This document shows positions 1 through 6,051 of a stretch of DNA of 7,937 bases, one piece after another (within the stretch, counting starts at the first letter, position 1; the number at the start of each line of letters is the position of its first letter). The DNA lies in assembly GCA_021732965.1 (NCBI GenBank), contig JAKFVZ010000333.1:1-7937 (forward strand). The letters run 5' to 3'. This DNA comes from Reyranella sp. (GTDB lineage: Bacteria; Pseudomonadota; Alphaproteobacteria; Reyranellales; Reyranellaceae). Position numbers and translations under genes: made by a program. The notes below the pieces were generated by a model, which did no database searches, was not told the DNA's origin, and saw nothing but the letters and a program-made list of their open reading frames with translations.

Positions 1-86
1 GAGGCGACTAGCGATCCAACGACCTCCCCCGGTCGATGCCCCCCGCGTGCCCCGCATGGCCGGATACTGGCCACGGAGTACCCACA

Positions 87-149
87 AGTCCAACAAAAAG
101 TTGCAAAAATGCAACACCCGTGAAAACCTCCTAAGATGTTGTAAGGACT
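87..149. promoter_or_regulatory. Nested dyad, candidate operator or leader structure before pirin
   Basis: AGTCC at 87-91 is complementary to GGACT at 145-149. CAAC at 91-94 is complementary to GTTG at 138-141, sharing base 91 with the outer arm. Inside these sits a perfect 6-bp hairpin, GTTGCA (100-105) with TGCAAC (110-115), around an AAAA loop. CAAC at 91-94 can alternatively pair with GTTG at 100-103, so two mutually exclusive folds are possible. A TAAGAT at 133-138 could be a -10 element, but the matching -35 (TGCAAC at 110-115, 17-base spacer) is poor. The symmetry can be read directly; a role as repressor site or leader structure is inference. Confidence 0.35.
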
Positions 150-265
150 AGACTTTCGTCGGGAAGGGCCCCTCAAGACTTCAATGGTCACAGGGGGCAA
201 CTTTCTGGTTTTGCTGCATTTGCGAAGAGAGCACCGGTGCGATACTCGCCGTCTGTGCAAGCGTA

Positions 266-273
266 GAGGGAGA
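266..273 (+). promoter_or_regulatory. Ribosome binding site of the pirin gene
   Basis: GAGGGAGA lies just before the ATG at 279, with the GGAG core (269-272) six bases from the start codon. This good Shine-Dalgarno supports 279 as the start over the ATG at 184, which is in another frame and lacks a comparable site. Confidence 0.75.
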
Positions 274-278
274 ACCGC

Positions 279-1157
279 ATGGCCGATCCGATCGAGCTTC
301 TGGTGCAGGGACGGGCTCACGATCTGGGAGGCGGCTTCGCGGTTCGCCGCGTGTTGCCCAGCGTCAAGCGCCGCACTGTCGGTCCCTTCATCTTCCTCGA
401 CCATTTCGGGCCGATGGACGTGCCGCCGGGCGGCGGCATGGAGGTCCGGCCACATCCGCATATCGGTCTGGCGACGGTCACTTATCTCTTCGACGGCGGC
501 ATCTACCATCGCGACAGCCTCGGCTATTCGCAGGCGATCCGGCCGGGCGACGTCAACTGGATGACTGCCGGCAGCGGTATCGTGCACAGCGAGCGGACGG
601 AACCGGAGATGCGCGCCACCGGCTTCCGGATGCACGGCGTCCAGACCTGGGTGGCGCTTCCGAAGACCCATGAGGAAACTGCCCCGGCCTTCGAGCACGT
701 CGAAAAGGCGCGCCTGCCGGCCTGGAGCGAGGGCGGCGCCGACCTGCGCCTGATCGTTGGGACCTATGCCGGCCGTACCGCGCCCACCAGCCACTTCTCG
801 CCGATCTTCTACGTCGGTGTCGAGATGGCGGCCGGTGCCGCCCTGGCCGTGACGCCCGACCATGAGGAGCGGGCGATCTACGTCGCCGAGGGCATGATCG
901 TCGTGGGCGAGAGCCAGTTCGGCGTCGGGGATCTCGCGGTGCTGGCGCCCGGCCAGACGGTCGAGGCGCTGGCGGGGCCCGATGGCGCCAAGGCCATGCT
1001 GCTGGGCGGCGCCCCCATCGACGGTCCGCGTCACATCTGGTGGAACTTCGTCTCCTCCAGCAAGGAGCGGATCGAGAAGGCCAAGGAAGACTGGCGCGAG
1101 AAGCGCTTCGCCATGGTGGCAGGGGATCCCGAGTTCATCCCGCTGCCCGACCGGTAA
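279..1157 (+). CDS. Pirin family protein (cupin, metal-binding)
   Basis: A 292-residue, two-cupin-domain protein of the pirin family; about 290 residues is the usual length. The N-terminal cupin carries the full metal site: H59 and H61 in the PHPHIGL motif, and H103 and E105 in GIVHSERT. These match the four iron ligands known from human pirin (H56, H58, H101, E103). The C-terminal half (about residues 170-292) fits the pirin C-terminal cupin and ends in the usual WWNFVSSS segment (254-261). Bacterial pirins such as E. coli YhhW have been reported with quercetin dioxygenase activity, and others bind metabolic enzymes; the substrate here cannot be read from sequence. No signal peptide or membrane segment is seen, so it should be cytoplasmic. 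It stands alone, converging on the minus-strand operon 48 bases downstream. The family is certain; the function is open. Confidence 0.93.
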   Translation: MADPIELLVQGRAHDLGGGFAVRRVLPSVKRRTVGPFIFLDHFGPMDVPPGGGMEVRPHPHIGLATVTYLFDGGIYHRDSLGYSQAIRPGDVNWMTAGSGIVHSERTEPEMRATGFRMHGVQTWVALPKTHEETAPAFEHVEKARLPAWSEGGADLRLIVGTYAGRTAPTSHFSPIFYVGVEMAAGAALAVTPDHEERAIYVAEGMIVVGESQFGVGDLAVLAPGQTVEALAGPDGAKAMLLGGAPIDGPRHIWWNFVSSSKERIEKAKEDWREKRFAMVAGDPEFIPLPDR

Positions 1158-1167
1158 GGCTCCGCAG

Positions 1168-1192
1168 AAAAGAAACCCGTCGTCTCGACCGG
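1168..1192 (-). terminator. Weak candidate rho-independent terminator after the M81 gene
   Basis: Read on the minus strand, 1192-1176 can form a five-pair stem with one bulged G (CCG-g-TC ... GACGG) around a GAGAC loop. One G later comes the T-rich run TTTCTTTT (1175-1168). It lies 14 bases beyond the M81 stop codon, in the 48-base gap between convergent genes. The stem is short, so this is tentative. No comparable terminator is seen for the pirin gene in the opposite direction. Confidence 0.3.
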
Positions 1193-1205
1193 AGTGGCGG
1201 TTTCC

Positions 1206-2741
1206 TCAACTCACCGCGGGAGTGTTCCAGGTCGTTTCCTCGTCGAGCGGGTAGACGGGTCTCGGCAGTTTGGTCCAGGTGAAGTTCGCCAGCACCGGCG
1301 AGGTCAGCCCGGGGCAATCGACTTCGTAGATCTGCTCCGGCTTGAAGAACTCGTCGAAGCCGCCGCGGAAATGGCCGCGGCTCTTCACGACCACCGTTCG
1401 CGCCTGCGCGATGTCGAGGCCGAACATCTCGAACTGGCGCGGATCCATGCACTGGCAGCGGATGCTGATGACCACGATCTGGATGCCGCCGAGGTCGAGC
1501 AGGGCCGAGGGCCCCATGTCGGCGGAGACGTTGCGGAGCACGCCGCGGCGGCCGACGAACTGCCCGTCGGACAGCTTGACGACCTTGGCCTCGCAGTCGA
1601 ACGGCAGCGAGAATTCCTGGTGCTCCTGCGTATTGAAGGACGCGTTGAAGATCGCGCCTTCGCCCAGCTCGTGCGCCTTGGCGGCCAGCGCCGCGTCGTT
1701 GAAGACCCCGAAGATGACGCCCTGAACCTTGGCGCCCTTCAGCGCCCGCAGCAGGTAGGTCGTGTTGCCGCGACCGCCGCCGCCGGGATTGTCGGCCACG
1801 TCGGCCAGTACGATGGGCTTGCGCCGCTTGTCCCGGCCCACCGAGCCGGCGAGCTGCACCGCGTCGGCCAGGGTCGTCATCTCGCGCTTGAAACGCTCCT
1901 TCATGCCCCAGGCGCGCTGGGCGATGTCGAGGGCGAGATCGGCGGCGGCCTTGCGGTTGCCGTTGCGCGCGGTGACGACGGCGGTGAGACCGTTCTTGGG
2001 ACTGTCGCTGTAGGCGAAGCCCGCCATCACCGAGACGTTCAGGATGTCGCCGCCCACCTTGGTCTGGCCGTAGTTGATCAGGTCGGCATACGGGCCCTTG
2101 GCCGTCAGCAGCGCGATCTGCGGCGGCACCAGCGGCAGCTTCACCATCTCGATCGCCGTACGCGTGCCGGCCAGCAGTTCGCGCATATGCTTGGCCGCCT
2201 CGACGCCGCGCTCGTAGATGTCGACATGCGGGTTCTCGAGATAGCCGACGAAGACGCTGAGATTGTCGATCATCCGGCGCGAGACGTTGGCGTGCAGGTC
2301 GAACACCGACACGATGGGCACGTCGGGGCCGGCGACGCGGCGCAGGATCTCGAACAGGTCGCCGTCGGGATCGTCGGTGCCCTGCGCCAGCGCGGCGCCA
2401 TGGCAGGAGACGAAGATCGCGTCGACCGGCAGGACCGACTTCAGGCCGGCCTCGATCTCGGCGAGATAGGCCTTGAAGAACTGCTCCTCCACCGGGCCAC
2501 CCGGCTGGGCCAGCGACACGCGCAAGGGCACCGGCGTCCAGGTGCCGGTGCGGTCCATCTCGTCAAAGAAGCCCGGCAGGTCGGGCATGGTGATCGACTT
2601 GCCCGAGCGCGCCTCGCTCACGATGCGATTGCCGCGGATGTCGACGTCGTGTTCGAAATCTTCCGCCGTCGTCACCGGCGCGAACCGGTTGCACTCGATG
2701 GCGAAGCCGAGAACGGCGATACGCGGATTGTCCTGGGACAA
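1206..2741 (-). CDS. M81 family metallopeptidase (MlrC-like)
   Basis: A 511-residue protein matching the two-domain M81/MlrC family (N-terminal DUF1485-type catalytic domain, then MlrC C-terminal domain), at its normal length. Candidate zinc ligands are all present: E16 in the N-terminal FAIECNRF block (usually HETNTF), H114 in VSCHGAAL, D148 and H150 in FDLHANVS, and H172 in ENPHVD. The C-terminal signature DVADNPGGGGRGNTT is at 313-327. The name comes from MlrC of microcystin degraders, which cleaves linearised microcystin peptides. Homologues are widespread in proteobacteria without that pathway, so microcystin is not implied; an amide or peptide hydrolase on another small substrate is likelier. 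The start is TTG, chosen because an AGGAGG lies five bases upstream and no ATG occurs in the conserved N-terminal part. It is the last gene of the operon and abuts the hydrolase stop codon. No signal peptide. Confidence 0.9.
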   Translation of the reverse strand: MSQDNPRIAVLGFAIECNRFAPVTTAEDFEHDVDIRGNRIVSEARSGKSITMPDLPGFFDEMDRTGTWTPVPLRVSLAQPGGPVEEQFFKAYLAEIEAGLKSVLPVDAIFVSCHGAALAQGTDDPDGDLFEILRRVAGPDVPIVSVFDLHANVSRRMIDNLSVFVGYLENPHVDIYERGVEAAKHMRELLAGTRTAIEMVKLPLVPPQIALLTAKGPYADLINYGQTKVGGDILNVSVMAGFAYSDSPKNGLTAVVTARNGNRKAAADLALDIAQRAWGMKERFKREMTTLADAVQLAGSVGRDKRRKPIVLADVADNPGGGGRGNTTYLLRALKGAKVQGVIFGVFNDAALAAKAHELGEGAIFNASFNTQEHQEFSLPFDCEAKVVKLSDGQFVGRRGVLRNVSADMGPSALLDLGGIQIVVISIRCQCMDPRQFEMFGLDIAQARTVVVKSRGHFRGGFDEFFKPEQIYEVDCPGLTSPVLANFTWTKLPRPVYPLDEETTWNTPAVS

Positions 2742-3587
2742 CTAAACCTCCTGGCGCTGTCGCGCGAGGAACGCGTCGACCAGCGCATTGAATCTAGCGG
2801 CCTGCTCGAAATAGGGCGAGTGGCCGGCATCGGAAAGGGTCTCGGCTTCGCCGCAGGGCAGGCTTGCCGCGATGGCGCTTGCCAGGAAGGGCGGAAAGAC
2901 GACGTCCTCGCCGCCTGCGATCAGCAGGGTCGGCACGCGAAACGCCTTGAACTCGCCCAGGGTGCGCGTCGCGGTCCGGCGCAGGCCGGCACGCAGCTTC
3001 TCCTTGTCGAGCGTGCCCGCCATCTCGTCGATGCTGCGATAGAGGAGATGCAGGTCGGGGAAGCGCCTGGCCGCGCGCTCGCCCATCGCCGGATGGATGC
3101 CGCGCGCCATGTCGTCGGAGATCGTCGCCTCGGCCTTCGCGAGCCAGGCATCGTAGGCGCCGCCGCCCGACGGATCGGCACCGCGCCGGTCGATGGTGCC
3201 CGACGTCGAGCTGAGCACCAGCGCTTTCACGTGATCCTGATGCGCGAGCGCATATTCCAGCATCGTCCAGCCGCCCATCGACTGGGCGACGAGACGGACG
3301 TCGGAAAAGCCGAGGTGATCGATCAGGGCGGCGAGGTCGCCGGCATAGTCCGCGGGATCGACACCCGACGGTACCGGACCGGACGGTGCGAAGCCGCGAT
3401 GGGCGAAGGCGACGCAGGTGTAATGGGGTGCGAAGTGCGCCACCTGCTGCCACCAGCTCAGGTGATTGCCCCCGAGCCCATGGGCGAAGAGCAATGCAGG
3501 CCCGCTGCCCGACACCTCGTAGTAGAGATCGCCGAACGGGCGCTTCAGCCGACCGACGGTGCGGGGCGGCGCGGCGTAGGAACTCAT
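2742..3587 (-). CDS. Alpha/beta-fold hydrolase
   Basis: A 281-residue alpha/beta hydrolase of the typical 260-290 residue single-domain type. The oxyanion-hole motif HGLGG is at 36-40. The nucleophile elbow is AQSMGG (101-106) with S103; the usual first Gly of G-x-S-x-G is Ala here. The acid is probably D228 (GGEDVVFP) and the base H256 (AGHSPYFEQ), completing the triad. A lid-like stretch covers about 130-205. Relatives include 3-oxoadipate enol-lactonases, meta-cleavage-product hydrolases and simple esterases; the sequence does not decide between them. The ATG at 3587 was preferred to a longer reading from 3737, because that extension lies inside the SDR gene and is unlike the family, whereas AAGGA nine bases before 3587 is a good ribosome site. 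It is the third gene of the operon, 13 bases after the SDR. Cytoplasmic by absence of a signal peptide. Confidence 0.88.
   Translation of the reverse strand: MSSYAAPPRTVGRLKRPFGDLYYEVSGSGPALLFAHGLGGNHLSWWQQVAHFAPHYTCVAFAHRGFAPSGPVPSGVDPADYAGDLAALIDHLGFSDVRLVAQSMGGWTMLEYALAHQDHVKALVLSSTSGTIDRRGADPSGGGAYDAWLAKAEATISDDMARGIHPAMGERAARRFPDLHLLYRSIDEMAGTLDKEKLRAGLRRTATRTLGEFKAFRVPTLLIAGGEDVVFPPFLASAIAASLPCGEAETLSDAGHSPYFEQAARFNALVDAFLARQRQEV
2747..2752 (-). promoter_or_regulatory. Consensus Shine-Dalgarno deciding the TTG start of the M81 gene
   Basis: The minus strand reads AGGAGG, then five bases, then TTG at 2741. The site lies within the last codons of the alpha/beta hydrolase gene, whose TAG (2744-2742) directly touches the TTG. 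The consensus site supports the otherwise weak TTG start and suggests translational coupling. Confidence 0.7.
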
Positions 3588-3596
3588 TGGATGCTG

Positions 3597-3601
3597 TCCT
3601 T
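3597..3601 (-). promoter_or_regulatory. Shine-Dalgarno overlapping the SDR stop codon
   Basis: The minus strand reads TGAAGGA, so the SDR stop codon (3603-3601) supplies the first A of the ribosome site AAGGA for the hydrolase ATG nine bases further on. This arrangement suggests coupled translation and fixes the hydrolase start at 3587. Confidence 0.6.
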
Positions 3602-4419
3602 CACAACACGAAAGGGTCGGTGAGCTGGCGGTCGAGCTTGCTGGCGATGTCGCCCGCGAGCACGTCCGGTGCGGCCGCTTCGAGGCGTGCGACCGGTTGC
3701 GGCTGGCCGAACAGGAAGACCTCCTGATCGCGTACACCCAGCAACTGGCCGGTGATGGGTTCGCCTGCGGGTGAGCAGAGCGCCGTCACCAGGCACGCGA
3801 CGTCGGCGGGCTGGATGCCTGCTAACGGCAGCACGGCGTTGGCCGTGATCTGCGCGTCGGCGAGGTCCATCGCCGCTACGCGCGTCAGGCCGAGCAGGCC
3901 AGCCTTGGCGCTGGCATACGCCGCCTGGCCAAGAGCGCCGGAAAGGCCCGCCGACGAGACGATGTTGACGATGCGGCCTGCCTTGCCCCGGCTGCGCATG
4001 ACGCCCGAGGCAGCGCTGGTGAGGTAGAAGGCGGCGGAGAGATTGGTGCGGATCACCGCATCCCAATCGGCGGGATCGGCACTGAAGACAGGCGCGTCGC
4101 GCAGGATGGCGGCGTTGTTCACGACGATGTCGATGCCGCCGAACGTCCTCACGGCGAGGTCGACGAGCTGCCGGGCCACGCCGGGCGAGGCGACGCTTTC
4201 GGTGAAGGCCAGGGCGTTCTTTCCGCCCGCCTTGTCGTTCAGTTCACGCGCGGCCGCGCGCGCCACTTCCGGGTCGCTGCCGTCGCCCGAGATCGAGGTG
4301 CCGTTGTCGGCCACGATGACCTGCGCCCCCTCGGCGACCAGCGACTCCGCGATGGCACGGCCGATGCCGCGGCCGGCACCGGTGACGATGGCGGCCTTTC
4401 CCCGCAGGAGATCGCTCAC
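3601..4419 (-). CDS. SDR family NAD(P)-dependent oxidoreductase (MFE-2/HSD17B4-like)
   Basis: A 272-residue classical short-chain dehydrogenase. The cofactor motif TGAGRGIG is at 13-20, NNAA at 101-104, and the catalytic S155 with Y168-x-x-x-K172 (YASAK) is intact. D38 at the end of the second beta strand favours NAD over NADP. After it comes an insert (DNGTSISGDGSDPEV, 38-52) like the loop in dehydrogenase domains of the peroxisomal multifunctional enzyme-2/HSD17B4 group, which oxidise 3-hydroxyacyl-CoA. About 40 residues follow the usual SDR core (from about 230, with EVFLFGQPQP at 233-242), again as in that subgroup. A 3-hydroxyacyl-CoA or similar secondary alcohol substrate is therefore possible but unproven. 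The GTG start overlaps the reductase stop codon in a GTGA, indicating coupled translation. Second gene of the operon. Confidence 0.88.
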   Translation of the reverse strand: MSDLLRGKAAIVTGAGRGIGRAIAESLVAEGAQVIVADNGTSISGDGSDPEVARAAARELNDKAGGKNALAFTESVASPGVARQLVDLAVRTFGGIDIVVNNAAILRDAPVFSADPADWDAVIRTNLSAAFYLTSAASGVMRSRGKAGRIVNIVSSAGLSGALGQAAYASAKAGLLGLTRVAAMDLADAQITANAVLPLAGIQPADVACLVTALCSPAGEPITGQLLGVRDQEVFLFGQPQPVARLEAAAPDVLAGDIASKLDRQLTDPFVL

Positions 4420-5453
4420 TGGTCCGCCCCAGTCTTCTTGCCGGCCGTCGCCATTTCCGCCGCCGTGTAGAACGCGTCGGCATGGATATCGGCGCGGCGC
4501 ATCCCGCGCTGCTCCAGCATCAGCGTCGCGGCCTCGACCATGACCGGAGGGCCGGCGAGATAGGCCTTGCAGCCATCGACCTCGTCGAAATCCTGAGCGA
4601 CGGCCTCGTGGACCAGACCCTGCCGCAGGGTCGAATCGCCGCCTTCGCTCAGGACCGGCACGAAGTGAAGCGTCTTGTGCTTCGCCGCGAGCGCCGCGAA
4701 GTGATCGTGCAGGTAGAGATCGCGTTCGCTGCGGACGCCGAAATAGAAATAGATGTGCTGCGGTAGTTCCTTCTGCAGGGCGCGCTCAATCACCGACTTG
4801 ATCGGCGCCATGCCCGAGCCGCCGGCGACGGCGATGATCGGGCCGCGATGGGATTCGCGCAGATAGGAGGGGCCGAACGGTCCCTCGACACGCACGCTGT
4901 CGCCGGGCTTCAGCTTTTCCGAGACGTGCGCGCTGGTGGCGCCGCCCGCGGTGCGACGGACATGGAATTCGAGCACGGGATCGCCCGGCACGTTCGCCAT
5001 CGAATAGTCGCGCGGCGGGCAGCCCTCGAAGGTGACCGACGCGAACTGACCGGCGGAGAAATCGAAGGGACCGCCCGAGACGATCTCGAGCCGGATGCGC
5101 TTGATGTCGTGCGTGGCATCGTCGAGCGACACGACCTTGCAGGCGAGGACACGGCGCGGATGGACGATCATGTCGTCCTCGTCCAACCAGGCAACCTCGC
5201 TTTCGGCGCCCGGCACGGCGCGACAGGCGAGGATCAGGCCACGCGCCTTTTCCTCGTCGGAGAGCGCGAACTCGGAATAGCCGCCCATCGTCACCTCTCC
5301 CTTCACGAGATGCGATTTGCAGGCACCGCAGTTGCCGGACTGGCAGCCGAACGGATAGGAGATGCCGGCATCGAGCGCGGCATCGAGGATGGTGGTGCCA
5401 GGCGGCACGTCGATCGTGCGGCCGGCAGAGGCGATGTGGACTTTGAAGCTCAT
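4416..5453 (-). CDS. 2Fe-2S ferredoxin / FAD / NAD oxidoreductase (oxygenase reductase component)
   Basis: A 345-residue electron-transfer flavoprotein with three domains in order. First is a plant-type ferredoxin domain (about 1-95) with ligands C37, C42, C45 (CQSGNCGAC) and C77. Next is an FAD domain (about 102-200) with the RDYS signature at 148-151. Last is an NAD-binding domain (about 205-330) with GGSGMAP at 211-217 and the late AGPPVMV block at 300-306. Order and length match reductases of class IB/III Rieske dioxygenases and of phenol hydroxylase- or CDP-6-deoxyglucoseen reductase-type systems: electrons go NADH to FAD to 2Fe-2S to an oxygenase. No oxygenase gene is in the window. The start at ATG 5453 gives the family-like N-terminus MSFKVHI; an in-frame TTG at 5483 and ATG at 5474 would add a non-conserved leader. 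The ribosome site is weak (TGGAAA). First gene of the operon, divergent from the thioesterase. Confidence 0.9.
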   Translation of the reverse strand: MSFKVHIASAGRTIDVPPGTTILDAALDAGISYPFGCQSGNCGACKSHLVKGEVTMGGYSEFALSDEEKARGLILACRAVPGAESEVAWLDEDDMIVHPRRVLACKVVSLDDATHDIKRIRLEIVSGGPFDFSAGQFASVTFEGCPPRDYSMANVPGDPVLEFHVRRTAGGATSAHVSEKLKPGDSVRVEGPFGPSYLRESHRGPIIAVAGGSGMAPIKSVIERALQKELPQHIYFYFGVRSERDLYLHDHFAALAAKHKTLHFVPVLSEGGDSTLRQGLVHEAVAQDFDEVDGCKAYLAGPPVMVEAATLMLEQRGMRRADIHADAFYTAAEMATAGKKTGADQ

Positions 5454-5577
5454 TTTCCAGGCGTTGTACCTCATGCGAGCCAAGGTCGTCGCCCGTCTTT
5501 CGACGGCCGAAACGTGAGCCCGATCGACCTCGTCCGGAAGATGCGGGCGCCGTCGCGTTCGCTATAGTCCGCCGGCC
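5454..5577. promoter_or_regulatory. Divergent promoter region, reductase operon / thioesterase
   Basis: These 124 bases separate two divergently transcribed units, so promoters for both should lie here or overlap the starts. A 15-base imperfect palindrome, TTTCGACGGCCGAAA (5498-5512), with five perfect outer pairs, sits near the middle and is a candidate operator. No clear -35/-10 pair is seen for the minus strand. Function is inferred from position. Confidence 0.45.
5563..5568 (+). promoter_or_regulatory. Candidate -10 element of the thioesterase gene
   Basis: TATAGT matches five of six bases of the TATAAT consensus. It ends nine bases before the ATG at 5578, so a start site six to nine bases downstream of it would fall at about 5574-5577, giving a leaderless or almost leaderless mRNA. 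No Shine-Dalgarno is present, which agrees with that reading. No recognisable -35 is found at the right spacing, so confidence is limited. Confidence 0.35.
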
Positions 5578-6051
5578 ATGAGCTCAGCCCATCCCGACTT
5601 CCATCACGTCCCCAAGGATTTCGTCCACGATTCGGAAATCCTGGAGATACTGCGCGCAAACCCGCCCGAGGCGTTGAAGACGCTGAACGGCGAGTTGCTC
5701 GATATCGATTCGACGCGCGGCTACGCGCGCTTCCGCTTCGAGGTCGTGCCGGCCTTCTGCCATTCGCAGGGACGCATCTGCCAGGGCGGCTTCCTGACCG
5801 GCATGGTCGACACGGCCATGGCGAACGCCGCCATCGTCAAGGGCAAGCTCGGCGTCGCCGTGCCGACGCTGGAGCTCAAGATCAGCTTCTTCGAGGCGAT
5901 GGGACCGGGGATCGTCTATGCCGAGGGCCGCGTCATGCGCTGGGGCGGATCGGTCGGCTTCCTCGACGGCGACCTCAAGGACGAGAAGGGCCGCCTGATC
6001 GTCCACTCGACCTCCACGATCAAGATCGTGCGGCCGAAGGTGAAGGCTTAG
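5578..6051 (+). CDS. PaaI family hotdog-fold thioesterase
   Basis: A 157-residue single hotdog-domain protein, a normal length for the PaaI/YbgC-like thioesterase group. The core helix block is QGGFLTGMVDTAMANAA (69-85): G70-G71 stand in the usual HGG position, with Gln replacing His, and D78 is the expected catalytic acid of PaaI-type enzymes. VAVPTLELKISFFEAM (94-108) is the strand that normally follows, and the C-terminal strand is HSTSTIKIV (143-151). Such enzymes hydrolyse acyl- or phenylacetyl-type CoA thioesters in the cytoplasm, usually as tetramers; the substrate here is unknown. It diverges from the reductase operon and may share its control region. The ATG has no ribosome site but a close upstream TATAGT. 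Its stop codon directly touches the repeat element. Confidence 0.87.
   Translation: MSSAHPDFHHVPKDFVHDSEILEILRANPPEALKTLNGELLDIDSTRGYARFRFEVVPAFCHSQGRICQGGFLTGMVDTAMANAAIVKGKLGVAVPTLELKISFFEAMGPGIVYAEGRVMRWGGSVGFLDGDLKDEKGRLIVHSTSTIKIVRPKVKA

Larger units (their letters stand above)
1..278. other. Non-coding leader upstream of the pirin gene
   Basis: No convincing gene is seen in this stretch. The first 60 bases are GC-rich, whereas about 84-150 is clearly richer in A and T than the rest of the window, as expected of a promoter or operator region. Several short inverted repeats lie here: TGGCC/GGCCA at 57-61 and 69-73, CAAC/GTTG at 91-94 and 100-103, and GTTGCA/TGCAAC at 100-105 and 110-115. 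Two plus frames stay open from the left edge to stops at 121-123 and 149-151, and a minus-strand ATG at 57 opens to the edge. All of these are too short to call as the end or start of a neighbouring gene. Confidence 0.6.

Noticed and set aside
1..57. Possible divergent gene beginning at the minus-strand ATG at 57
   Set aside because: Only 19 codons are visible, Gly/Arg-rich, with no clear ribosome site or family signal, so it cannot be supported.
184..564. Open frame of 126 codons starting upstream of pirin
   Set aside because: It overlaps the pirin gene in another frame, its translation is an Arg/Ser-rich shadow, and the pirin start has the better ribosome site.
1194..3623. Very long plus-strand open frame (809 codons) opposite the M81 and hydrolase genes
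   Set aside because: It lies antisense to two well-supported enzymes and runs through their junction. Its translation is low-complexity, rich in R, G, A, V, E, D and H with no family motif, the usual product of reading high-GC codons backwards.
3588..3737. Fifty-residue N-terminal extension of the alpha/beta hydrolase
   Set aside because: The extension lies inside the SDR gene, is rich in Ser and Arg and unlike hydrolase N-termini. The ATG at 3587 has a good ribosome site.
5454..5483. Ten-residue N-terminal extension of the reductase from a TTG at 5483
   Set aside because: The added residues do not belong to the ferredoxin fold and have no ribosome site, whereas ATG 5453 starts exactly where such proteins normally begin.
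4848..5567. Plus-strand open frame of 239 codons opposite the reductase
   Set aside because: Antisense to the reductase, with composition typical of a shadow frame and no recognisable motif.
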